A DNA stretch of 39,559 nt from Patescibacteria group bacterium. GTDB taxonomy: Bacteria; Patescibacteriota; Minisyncoccia; Phycocordibacterales; UBA5272. Both the position numbers and the translations under genes were made by a program. The notes below the pieces were generated by a model, which searched no databases, was not told where the DNA came from, and worked only from the letters and a program-made list of their open reading frames with translations. The stretch lies in NCBI GenBank assembly GCA_030916895.1, contig JAUPVR010000005.1, positions 1 to 39,559 on the forward strand. The letters are read 5' to 3'. Of the stretch, positions 25,152-31,826 are shown in pieces. Each line of letters opens with the position of its first letter. Position 1 is the first letter of the stretch.

Positions 25152-26426
25152 ATGATTATTCGTAACTCAATACTTCTTGCCATGTTTAGCGTGGTTTCGA
25201 TTATGCTTGGCATGGTTCGTGACAGACTCCTTGCAACGCATGTTGGAGTTGGTTCGGTACTTGATGTTTACAATGCGTCATTTCGTTTCCCTGATTTATT
25301 GTATGCTCTCATGCTTGCATTTGTGACTGCAGGAACGGTGGTTCCTTTCCTTACAAAAGAAAATGGGAACGGAGATATTATTGATCCACGCCACAAGCTT
25401 TCGTCGCTCATGCTTTTTTTTGCAGGGTCGGTTGGTGTTTTAAGTACAATTATCGGCATAACCCTTCCTCTCTATGCCCACACCATCGTTCCTGGTTTTT
25501 CTGAAGAGCAAGTGGCTCAATTTATCATCACGACACGCATCATGCTACTTCAGCCGGTACTCCTTGGGTTAACGTCACTCATTTCTTGTTTTGCACAAAT
25601 GAAAAATGAATTTGTACTGTACGGCCTTTCACCACTAGGATATTCTTTGGGAATTATTTCAAGTATTGTATTCTTGTATCCTCTCTATGGAGTGTATGGG
25701 CTCTCCGTTGGTGTTGTGTTTGGGGCACTGCTTGGTTTTCTCATACAGCTGTACTCACTTCGTGGAACAAAAATTCACACCATTTTGGGATTTTTTTCAA
25801 AAAACCATATTCGAGAATTATTTCATTTAGCAATTCCTCGTACGGGGACAAATGTACTTACACAATTGCGTACAATTTTTTATACAGGATTTGCAACCAC
25901 CCTCGGTCCAGGTGTGCTTACAAGTTATTTGTTTGCACAACGCATCACTGATGCGGTAACACAAATAGTTCAACAAAGTCTTACAACCGCAAGTTTACCG
26001 GTGCTTTCTCGTGATTTTACAGATAATAATATGGTTGAGTACAAAAAATCGGTTGCGCTGTATGTTTCGTTACTTGGTGTGATTGGGGGGGTACTCGGAT
26101 TGATTATTTTTTTCTTACGCGATCAAATAGTTTGGCTCTTGTACGGAGAAAGCATATTTAATACAACTATCACATTCTTTTTGCTTGGTTTTGTTATTAT
26201 TCTTCCTTTTCAAATGATGGGCGCATATTTTTCAGTTGCGTTTTATTCAGCGCGAGATACAAAAAGTGTTCTTTTTTCTAATGTTCTAGGAACCGTATGT
26301 GCTGTAGGTATTTCCTATACATATCGTCACCTTGGTAATATAAGTCTTCTTTTTGGTTTTGTGACAATGTCACTTGTCAATTTTTCTATGCTTGCGACGA
26401 TGTATGTGAGAAAAAAGTTTTCTTAA
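25152..26426 (+). CDS. murJ: MurJ/MviN-family lipid II flippase
   Basis: 424-residue polytopic membrane protein of the MOP superfamily. It moves lipid II across the inner membrane for peptidoglycan synthesis. It opens with IIRNSILLAMFSVVSIMLGMVRDRLLATHVGVGSVLDVYNASFRFPDLLY, matching the MurJ start (LGfvRd...A...G.....D.f..AfriPnlly). A further family block is LFHLAIPRTGTNVLTQL...YLFAQRITDAVTQIVQQSLTTASLPVLSRDF. About 12 hydrophobic spans can be read; E. coli MurJ has 14 and 511 residues, so the C-terminal pair may be missing. A longer reading frame starting at 24984 runs through rnpB and is not used. Works with Mpl-like and MurF encoded elsewhere in the window. Confidence 0.88.
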   Translation: MIIRNSILLAMFSVVSIMLGMVRDRLLATHVGVGSVLDVYNASFRFPDLLYALMLAFVTAGTVVPFLTKENGNGDIIDPRHKLSSLMLFFAGSVGVLSTIIGITLPLYAHTIVPGFSEEQVAQFIITTRIMLLQPVLLGLTSLISCFAQMKNEFVLYGLSPLGYSLGIISSIVFLYPLYGVYGLSVGVVFGALLGFLIQLYSLRGTKIHTILGFFSKNHIRELFHLAIPRTGTNVLTQLRTIFYTGFATTLGPGVLTSYLFAQRITDAVTQIVQQSLTTASLPVLSRDFTDNNMVEYKKSVALYVSLLGVIGGVLGLIIFFLRDQIVWLLYGESIFNTTITFFLLGFVIILPFQMMGAYFSVAFYSARDTKSVLFSNVLGTVCAVGISYTYRHLGNISLLFGFVTMSLVNFSMLATMYVRKKFS

Positions 26427-26433
26427 TTTGTTT

Positions 26434-26461
26434 TTACTTACTAGGCATTTTCGTGTAGTAT
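26434..26461 (+). promoter_or_regulatory. Promoter of lepA
   Basis: TTTACT (-35), 17-base spacer, TAGTAT (-10, 26456-26461), 13 bases before the ATG. Confidence 0.5.
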
Positions 26462-26474
26462 TTGATAGATATCC

Positions 26475-28271
26475 ATGAATGTAAGAAATTTTAGCGTTAT
26501 TGCCCATATTGACCACGGAAAGTCGACCCTTGCGGATCGGCTTTTGGAGTACACTCATACGGTTGAGAATCGCAAAATGCGTGAGCAGGTGCTTGATTCC
26601 ATGGAACTTGAACGAGAGCGCGGTATTACGATTAAAATGACGCCAGTACGCATGAAGTACAAAACAAAAAAAGGCGAAGACTATATTCTTAATCTTATCG
26701 ACACACCAGGGCACATCGACTTTTCGTACGAAGTATCTCGCTCGCTTCGTGCTGTTGAAGGAACCCTTCTCTTGATTGACTCAACACAAGGCGTTCAAGC
26801 ACAAACACTTACTACCCTTGAGATGGCAAAAGAAAGTGGTCTTGCAATTATTCCTGTCATTACAAAAATTGATAGCCCCCTTGCAAATGTTGTTGAGGTT
26901 AAGGAAGAGATTGTGACACTTCTTGGGTGCAAAGAAGAGGATATTTTGTCGGCCTCTGGTAAAACAGGAGAAGGCGTTCAGGATTTACTTGAAGAAATTG
27001 TAGTAAAAGTTCCACCACCAAAAAGTGAGTTTGTTGACGAGAAGGGCAATCAAACAAGAGCGCTTATTTTTGACTTTGAGTATAGTAACCACCAGGGTGT
27101 TATTTTGTATACTCGCGTACTTGATGGTTCTATTAAAGCAGGGGATGATTTACTTTTTATTCAAGCAGACCATCGATTTGTGGTTCGTGAGGTCGGGACA
27201 TTTTCTCCAGAGCGCAAAGAAGGAAAATTAATTTCTGCCGGTGAGATTGGTTACATTGTAACCGGTATTAAAGAACCGGGTATTGCTCGTGTTGGTGATA
27301 CGGTCACAACCTTTGCACGACCCCTTCAGGCTTTTCCTGGGTACGCGGAGCCGATGCCACTTGTGTTTGCAGCTGTTTACCCTGAGTCCCAAGAAGAGTT
27401 TGACGATTTGAGAAGTTCTCTTTCAAAATTAAAACTTTCAGATTCTTCTCTTACCTTTGAAGAGGAATCCTCCGGCGCACTAGGGCGCGGTTTTCGATGT
27501 GGTTTCTTGGGGATGCTTCACTTAGAAATTGTGACGGAAAGACTTCGTCGTGAATTTGATCAAGAACTTGTTGTGACGACACCATCAATTACCTATGAGG
27601 TAACCATGAAAAATGGAAAGAAGGAAATGGTGTATACGCCGATTCATTTTCCAGATCATGGTCAGTATGTTTCTGTTCGTGAACCATGGGTATTTCTTAC
27701 GGTTATTACTCCGCATGATTATGTAAGCCCACTTATGCAAATTCTCCATAAACACGAAGGAGATGTTTTAGATATGGTTGATTGGCGACATGACCGCGTG
27801 CAGATGAAGGTGGACATGCCTCTTCGTGAGCTTATGCGAAATTTTTTCGACGAAGTAAAAGGCGCCACAAGTGGGTATGCCTCAATTGCATATGAGCAAG
27901 GGGAGATGAAAGATGCACATGTAACGCGTCTTGATGTATATGTTGCAGAAGAACGAGTTGCCGCTTTTTCACGCGTAATTCCTGAATATCGCGCCAATGA
28001 AGAATCTGAGGAGGTTGTTGAAAAATTAGAAAAGATCTTACCAAGAGAAATGTTTCGTGTAAAAATTCAAGCGTATGTGAAGGGGCGAATCATCGCATCG
28101 CGTTCCATTGCACCAATGAAAAAAGATGTTACCGGTTACTTGTATGGTGGAGACATTACACGAAAGATGAAATTGCGTGAAAAACAAAGGCGTGGGAAAG
28201 ACCGAATGCAAAGAGAAGGGAAAGTACGCATCGAACACGATACTTTTTTAAAGATGATGAGACCAGAATAA
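26475..28271 (+). CDS. lepA: Elongation factor 4 (LepA)
   Basis: 598 residues, full length. Membrane- and ribosome-associated GTPase linked to 30S maturation and back-translocation. G1 AHIDHGKSTLADRLL (10-24), switch ERERGITIK, G3 DTPGHIDFSYEVSRSLRA, G4 as TKIDSP (the LepA NKIDLP block with Thr in place of Asn). Domain IV/C-terminal signature: RCGFLGMLHLEIVTERLRREF, and at the end IAPMKKDVTGYLYGGDITRKMKLREKQRRGKDRM, the LepA-specific tail. The stop codon lies within the 5' arm of a perfect hairpin terminator. Confidence 0.97.
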   Translation: MNVRNFSVIAHIDHGKSTLADRLLEYTHTVENRKMREQVLDSMELERERGITIKMTPVRMKYKTKKGEDYILNLIDTPGHIDFSYEVSRSLRAVEGTLLLIDSTQGVQAQTLTTLEMAKESGLAIIPVITKIDSPLANVVEVKEEIVTLLGCKEEDILSASGKTGEGVQDLLEEIVVKVPPPKSEFVDEKGNQTRALIFDFEYSNHQGVILYTRVLDGSIKAGDDLLFIQADHRFVVREVGTFSPERKEGKLISAGEIGYIVTGIKEPGIARVGDTVTTFARPLQAFPGYAEPMPLVFAAVYPESQEEFDDLRSSLSKLKLSDSSLTFEEESSGALGRGFRCGFLGMLHLEIVTERLRREFDQELVVTTPSITYEVTMKNGKKEMVYTPIHFPDHGQYVSVREPWVFLTVITPHDYVSPLMQILHKHEGDVLDMVDWRHDRVQMKVDMPLRELMRNFFDEVKGATSGYASIAYEQGEMKDAHVTRLDVYVAEERVAAFSRVIPEYRANEESEEVVEKLEKILPREMFRVKIQAYVKGRIIASRSIAPMKKDVTGYLYGGDITRKMKLREKQRRGKDRMQREGKVRIEHDTFLKMMRPE

Positions 28272-28304
28272 AATAACCCCCGCGTGGGGGTTATTTTATT
28301 CTGG
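28263..28304 (+). terminator. Terminator of lepA
   Basis: 19-bp perfect stem (28263-28281 / 28286-28304) with loop GCGT; overlaps the lepA stop codon. Also suits the convergent minus-strand microprotein gene at 28319. Confidence 0.85.
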
Positions 28305-28318
28305 GTTCAGGTGCGCCG

Positions 28319-28426
28319 TTAGAAAAGACCAATAAGAGAGAATCCAAGCATGCCCAAAATGGCAACAATGGAGACGACGGCCCAGATTCGGTGAATGATT
28401 TTTCGATTACGTGAACTAAATAGCAT
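28319..28426 (-). CDS. 35-residue single-span membrane microprotein
   Basis: Short minus-strand reading frame, ATG at 28426 and TAA at 28319. It has a basic start (SSRNRKIIHR), one hydrophobic helix (IWAVVSIVAILGMLGFSLIG) and almost no tail: a typical N-in, one-span small membrane protein obeying the positive-inside rule. It fills an otherwise empty gap between the lepA terminator and the FtsB-like gene, and the lepA hairpin lies just past its stop. A TGCTAGTAT-like box lies on the minus strand about 30 bases upstream (near 28450). No SD. Family not recognised; similar short basic-plus-TM proteins occur in other reduced genomes. Confidence 0.5.
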   Translation of the reverse strand: MLFSSRNRKIIHRIWAVVSIVAILGMLGFSLIGLF

Positions 28427-28465
28427 ATGTGTATGTGTTAGAATGTGTTTAATACTAGCAAGAAT

Positions 28466-28852
28466 ATGCGGGAATATCAACATAAGTACATTATCCATAC
28501 GCTACTCTATTCTCCGATAACAATCGTTATTTTGTTCTTGGTCATTATTTTACTTTTGCGTTCGGTTGTTGATTTAAATAATAAGCGTATTAATGCAGCA
28601 AAACTTCGTGATGAAGCGGTACTTAAACAGGAGTCTACAGAAAAGGACCTTACGAGGGCAGAGGGACGACTTTCTGCGATACAAACCGACAGAGGATTTG
28701 AGGAGTATGTTCGCACGACATATCCGGTGGCAAAACGGGGGGAAGGGGTAGTTGTTGTCTATGAACAAGAAGGGTCGCCGGTGGTGCCAGTTAGGGAACA
28801 TATGACTCTTTGGGAGAAGTTACTTATTTTTATACGCACACTTATTAAGTAG
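28466..28852 (+). CDS. FtsB/DivIC-like septum formation protein
   Basis: 128 residues. Short cytoplasmic N-terminus, one membrane span (about 15-32), a coiled-coil region (about 36-68, LNNKRINAAKLRDEAVLKQESTEKDLTRAEGRLSAI) and a small outward domain with FEEYVRTTYPVAKRGEGVVVVYE, matching the FtsB/DivIC ending (E..AR...g..kpgE.v). Such proteins bridge FtsL and FtsQ in the divisome. The ATG at 28466 is preferred over 28445, which precedes a TAATACT box (28450-28456). The glutaredoxin gene follows after 60 bp. FtsB identity is by architecture. Confidence 0.7.
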   Translation: MREYQHKYIIHTLLYSPITIVILFLVIILLLRSVVDLNNKRINAAKLRDEAVLKQESTEKDLTRAEGRLSAIQTDRGFEEYVRTTYPVAKRGEGVVVVYEQEGSPVVPVREHMTLWEKLLIFIRTLIK

Positions 28853-28898
28853 TAAATAGTGGATCGTGGAAGATTTGCGAAATGTATAACTCATCGCT

Positions 28899-28904
28899 AT
28901 ACTA
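28899..28904 (+). promoter_or_regulatory. -10 box of the glutaredoxin gene
   Basis: TATACT eight bases before the ATG at 28913. Confidence 0.5.
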
Positions 28905-28912
28905 GCAATACT

Positions 28913-29152
28913 ATGACAACAAAAACTATAGAAATTTACAGCACACCAACATGTCATTTTTGTCACATGGCAAAGGAGTGGTTTACTGCAAACAAGGTTT
29001 CGTTTATTGATTACAATGTGGCAACAGATATGGAGAAGAGAAAAGAAATGGTAGAAATGACCGGACAGATGGGGGTTCCAGTTATTAAAATTGGTAACGA
29101 TGTTATTGTTGGGTTCAACGAAGCGAAACTGGCGAGTTTAATTGAGGGGTAA
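28913..29152 (+). CDS. Glutaredoxin/NrdH-like redoxin
   Basis: 79-residue minimal thioredoxin-fold protein. TPTCHFCHMAKEWF has the CxxC active site (Cys-His-Phe-Cys), GVPVIKIGNDVIVGF has the cis-proline and the GF(N)E/D end typical of glutaredoxin and NrdH. It reduces disulfides in partners such as ribonucleotide reductase, using glutathione or thioredoxin reductase. The active-site dipeptide HF differs from the usual PY of glutaredoxins and VQ of NrdH. A longer frame starting at 28859 reads through the promoter and is rejected. Confidence 0.87.
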   Translation: MTTKTIEIYSTPTCHFCHMAKEWFTANKVSFIDYNVATDMEKRKEMVEMTGQMGVPVIKIGNDVIVGFNEAKLASLIEG

Positions 29153-29160
29153 GGTTTAAT

Positions 29161-29196
29161 AATTTAAAAACACTCCAATTGGAGTGTTTTTAAATT
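29161..29196 (+). terminator. Palindromic terminator after the glutaredoxin gene
   Basis: Perfect 36-base palindrome, 18 bases each side with no loop, ending in a T-rich arm. Confidence 0.8.
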
Positions 29197-29199
29197 TTG

Positions 29200-29320
29200 G
29201 GCGGGGAATCGCTTCTCCCTTTGGTCGAAACGCACCATTTTTATAGTCACTTCGTTCTTTAAAAATGGGCGCCTTCGGTTCGATTCCCGCCGGGAAAGGC
29301 AAAAATCACTTTGTGATTTT
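29200..29320 (-). repeat. tRNA 3'-end repeat with hairpins (Arg copy)
   Basis: Downstream of tRNA-Arg on the minus strand. It contains hairpin 1 (29302-29320, AAAATCAC/GTGATTTT, possibly the tRNA terminator), an 18-base inverted copy of the tRNA T-arm/acceptor (29277-29294 versus 29326-29343), hairpin 2 (29235-29243 / 29260-29268), and an imperfect direct copy of the T-arm end (29200-29211). Hairpin 2 is homologous to 17611-17642 after tRNA-Ser. Confidence 0.7.
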
Positions 29321-29321
29321 G

Positions 29322-29393
29322 TGCCCCCGGCGGGAATCGAACCTACAATGACTCCTTAGGACGGAGCAGTTATATCCATTTAACTACAGGGGC
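29322..29393 (-). tRNA. tRNA-Arg (anticodon CCT)
   Basis: Acceptor GCCCCTG pairs with CGGGGGC (one G-T wobble), the D arm GTTAAATGGATATAAC is typical of tRNA-Arg, the anticodon loop GTCCTAA gives CCT (reads AGG), and the T loop is TTCGATT with one mismatch (A-C) in the T stem. CCA is not encoded. An extended -10 TGGTAGAAT lies on the minus strand at 29413-29421. Confidence 0.9.
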
Positions 29394-29412
29394 AAATATT
29401 GTTGTATACCCG

Positions 29413-29421
29413 ATTCTACCA
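29413..29421 (-). promoter_or_regulatory. Extended -10 promoter of tRNA-Arg
   Basis: TGGTAGAAT on the minus strand, 19 bases before the mature 5' end. Confidence 0.45.
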
Positions 29422-29451
29422 CAGATTATGTGCTGTAAAAGTACATTTTTT

Positions 29452-29460
29452 TGCTATACT
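29452..29460 (+). promoter_or_regulatory. Extended -10 promoter
   Basis: TGCTATACT, eight bases before the ATG at 29469. Confidence 0.55.
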
Positions 29461-29468
29461 TATTTTAT

Positions 29469-29789
29469 ATGTCAGGAACTGAATTAAGTAATCAGGAAAA
29501 ATTAGAAGAGGTTTATAAATTGACACTCGAGAACAATACTTTGCTTCATGGTATGCGTAATCGTGAGCGTATTGCAAACGCTATCCGTATTTTGTACTGG
29601 CTGGTTATTATTGGTTCATTGTTTGGTGCTTATTATTATATTCGACCAGTCATTGATGTTTTCACAACTAATAAAGGTAAGATCGATGAGACACTTACAC
29701 AGTTTCAACAATTACAACAACAACTTCCAGAAATGAAAGTTCTTCAACAGCTACTTGAGAAGCTAAAATCCAGTACCTCTGGGCAATAG
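29469..29789 (+). CDS. Small single-span membrane protein with coiled coil
   Basis: 106 residues, no family recognised. Cytoplasmic-looking N-terminal helix (EKLEEVYKLTLENNTLLHGMRNRERIANAIR), one membrane span (about 41-60, ILYWLVIIGSLFGAYYYI), then a Gln/Leu-rich helical tail (QFQQLQQQLPEMKVLQQLLEKL) likely to form a coiled coil. The first Met of the open frame (29451) overlaps the promoter box, so 29469 is used. It lies between two tRNA genes on its own transcript. Confidence 0.65.
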   Translation: MSGTELSNQEKLEEVYKLTLENNTLLHGMRNRERIANAIRILYWLVIIGSLFGAYYYIRPVIDVFTTNKGKIDETLTQFQQLQQQLPEMKVLQQLLEKLKSSTSGQ

Positions 29790-29823
29790 TTTCTAGGTTT
29801 TATTTTGAGAAATTTTGTGATAG

Positions 29824-29829
29824 TATAAT
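29824..29829 (+). promoter_or_regulatory. -10 box of tRNA-Phe
   Basis: TATAAT, 29 bases before the mature 5' end. Confidence 0.5.
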
Positions 29830-29858
29830 AAGACCAATTTTTTGAGTTTAAGAAATTT

Positions 29859-29934
29859 GCTGGGATAGCTCAGTTGGTAGAGCATTTGCCTGAAGAGCAA
29901 AGGGTCCCCAGTTCGAGCCTGGGTCCCAGCACCA
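29859..29934 (+). tRNA. tRNA-Phe (anticodon GAA)
   Basis: Acceptor GCTGGGA/TCCCAGC, anticodon stem TTTGC/GCAAA with loop CTGAAGA giving GAA, T loop TTCGAGC. CCA is encoded (29932-29934). It is the substrate of the PheRS encoded at 3.3-6.4 kb. Confidence 0.95.
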
Positions 29935-29937
29935 CAA

Positions 29938-29971
29938 AAAACAAAAATTGCCGTTAGGTGGTTTTTGTTTT
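29938..29971 (+). terminator. Possible terminator of tRNA-Phe
   Basis: AAAACAAAAA / TTTTTGTTTT, 10-bp AT-only stem with a 14-base loop ending in a T run. Weak but well placed. Confidence 0.5.
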
Positions 29972-29978
29972 CATGCCA

Positions 29979-29984
29979 TATACT
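29979..29984 (+). promoter_or_regulatory. -10 box of the membrane protein gene
   Basis: TATACT, six bases before the ATG at 29991. Confidence 0.5.
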
Positions 29985-29990
29985 TATCAT

Positions 29991-30950
29991 ATGCAACATA
30001 CAAAACCAATTCTTACTCTCATTGTACTTGCTATGGTAATGCCAGAACTTGTGACGGGGAGTACCACTTTGCCAAGTTTTTTGATTCCTATCAATTTTAT
30101 TATTAATTTTTTAGGGTACGGCATCGCCATTCTTCTTATTCGTGAGTTGTATGTGCGTTACAAGCTAAACTTCCTCGGCCTCTTTCTACTCGGTGTTGCA
30201 TATGCAGGCCTTAATGAAGGGATTATTGCAAAAACATTTCTTCTTGAGAGTGGTATTCCTTGGAATATTTTTGATAACTATGGCTATATTTTAGGGATTA
30301 GTGTTCCGTGGGCATTAGCAATGTCTATCTGGCACTCAGTGTTTTCGGTTATGTTTCCAATTCTTGCGACACATTTTTTGTTTGTGGGAGTAAGCAGAGA
30401 TTCATGGCTTAACAAGAAAACAATAGCACTGCTTCTGGTCCCGCTTACTTTTGTTAGTCTCGCAGCATTTTTTGGTCCGTTTAGAGGGCAAGGCACGGTG
30501 GAGCAACTTCTCCTTATCCTTAGTGGCATGACTGTACTTACTTTGTTGTCGGTATGGTTTTGTAGAAAAAAAGAAGAAGGAGAACCACAATACCCAATTA
30601 CTACAAAACCTGTATGGCTAGGGGTGAGCACAGTCCTTTCTTGGACAATCCTTCTCTGTATTGTTATGGTTGGATTAAAAGTCCCGTTACTGCTATTTTT
30701 CGCTGTCTTCGCTTCAATTGTTGCTTTCTACATGTATATCTTTAGAAAAAAAATAGGTATTACAAATGACACACTACTTTTGTTTATTCTTGGTGGTTAT
30801 TTTCAGACAGCCATTACCGGGTTGTTGCTGTCATTCTTTTTTGTGCCAGCAACGTTTGGTGAACGACTGCCAGCCGAAATCATTGTCCTCACTGTTTCTG
30901 TAATCTTGTTACGAAAAGTGTTTAAGAGGCATAAAACAGGTATTGTTTAA
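29991..30950 (+). CDS. Polytopic membrane protein, function unknown
   Basis: 319 residues, about nine or ten hydrophobic spans, no family recognised with confidence. Notable parts: ILTLIVLAMVMPELVTGSTTL at the start, IRELYVRYKLNFLGLFLLGVAYAGLNEGIIAKTFL, and WHSVFSVMFPILATHFLF. The E-L-V-T-G-S and N-E-G-I pieces are charged residues inside or next to membrane segments and could line a site. The rest is loop-poor, ending in a basic tail. Its start is set by the -10 box six bases upstream; the frame open from 29958 spans that box. It ends in a 24-bp inverted repeat terminator shared with hsp20. Confidence 0.7.
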   Translation: MQHTKPILTLIVLAMVMPELVTGSTTLPSFLIPINFIINFLGYGIAILLIRELYVRYKLNFLGLFLLGVAYAGLNEGIIAKTFLLESGIPWNIFDNYGYILGISVPWALAMSIWHSVFSVMFPILATHFLFVGVSRDSWLNKKTIALLLVPLTFVSLAAFFGPFRGQGTVEQLLLILSGMTVLTLLSVWFCRKKEEGEPQYPITTKPVWLGVSTVLSWTILLCIVMVGLKVPLLLFFAVFASIVAFYMYIFRKKIGITNDTLLLFILGGYFQTAITGLLLSFFFVPATFGERLPAEIIVLTVSVILLRKVFKRHKTGIV

Positions 30951-30994
30951 AAAAATTAAAATCCGCCATAATGGCGGATTTTAATTTTTTTAAA
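30946..30994. terminator. Bidirectional terminator between the membrane protein gene and hsp20
   Basis: Perfect 24-bp inverted repeat (30946-30969 / 30971-30994) with a 1-base centre, T runs at both ends. Both stop codons lie in or at the arms. Confidence 0.9.
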
Positions 30995-31514
30995 TTGATT
31001 TGACTTTAAGTTTTGTCTGTCGCGCTTTGTCTAGTTTTGGAAGTCTGATGATGAGGAGTCCGTGTTTCTCGACAGCTTCCGCTTCTTCAATCTCTACTTC
31101 GTGTGGAAGGAGAATGGTTCGAGAGAAACTTCCCCAGTAGAGTTCCTTGTAGAAGTAATCATCGTGAGAGATTTGTGTGTTGCCGTCACGACGACCTTTC
31201 ACAGTAACCATGTCACGTGTAATTGATAGGTGGAGATCCTCAGGCTTTACACCAGCAACCATTGCTTCGATAATAATTTCGGTAGGGGTTTGATAGACAT
31301 CAACAGAAAGTTCCCCCTCTTCTGGGTCATCACTTAAGTTTTCTTCCTCACGAGCGATAGAGCGTCGAGAAGGTGTGTCTTTTGTGCGTGACGTGTGTTT
31401 GATCTGAAGCTCTTCCTCTTCGTCTTGTTCGACTACTTCAATCGGCTCTTCTTCGTCGTCAACGCTGATTGAACCAGCAAGTCGTTCAAAAAATGATTTT
31501 TTTTCTTTAAGCAT
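30990..31514 (-). CDS. Small heat-shock protein (Hsp20/alpha-crystallin)
   Basis: 174 residues. ATP-independent holdase that binds unfolding proteins. N-terminal 75 residues are very acidic with a basic interruption (HTSRTKDTPSRRS) and probably disordered. The alpha-crystallin domain follows: GELSVDVYQTPTEIIIEAMVAGVKPEDLHLSITRDMVTVKGRR, then YKELYWGSFSRTILLPHEVEIEEAEAVEKHGLLIIRLPK with the conserved A-x-x-x-n-G-L-L-x-I-x-L-P/PK ending. The C-terminal I-x-I anchor is reduced to LKVKSI. A TATACT box (31554-31559, minus) gives a leader of about 35 bases. No CIRCE or ROSE element is apparent. Confidence 0.9.
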   Translation of the reverse strand: MLKEKKSFFERLAGSISVDDEEEPIEVVEQDEEEELQIKHTSRTKDTPSRRSIAREEENLSDDPEEGELSVDVYQTPTEIIIEAMVAGVKPEDLHLSITRDMVTVKGRRDGNTQISHDDYFYKELYWGSFSRTILLPHEVEIEEAEAVEKHGLLIIRLPKLDKARQTKLKVKSI

Positions 31515-31826
31515 AGTAAAAATGGTTTGAAGCCTTTAAGGTTGTATGTACACAGTATAAGCCTTATTTGTCAATAATATGTTTTGCTATCCACAGGTCG
31601 AGAAGCTTGGCTTCGAAGATGCCAAAGGTTAACAAACCTTTGGCGCGAGGGCTTGGCTTTTAAGATACAACAAGCGAGCAGTCGTCGGCACAAGGGGATT
31701 GGATTACAAAAGATACTGAAAAACCGATAGTTTGTAGGTTTTCACCCCAAGTGTTGTTTTTTAAAGAATAAAACCTGAAATAATCTTTGTATTTCAGGTT
31801 TCTTTTTGTGTTCTGTTTTTTAGATG
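31515..31826. other. 312-bp structured intergenic region
   Basis: No gene found. It holds the hsp20 promoter, a perfect 10-bp hairpin GCCAAAGGTT/AACCTTTGGC (31621-31630 / 31635-31644), two imperfect copies of GCTTGGCTT-nn-AAGAT (near 31606 and 31651), a TATCCACA (one base off a DnaA box, near 31589) and the valS terminator. A small RNA is possible but not supported by a clear promoter. Confidence 0.4.
31771..31801. terminator. Terminator of valS
   Basis: 12-bp stem AAACCTGAAATA/TATTTCAGGTTT with a 7-base loop and T-rich flanks on both strands. Confidence 0.75.
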
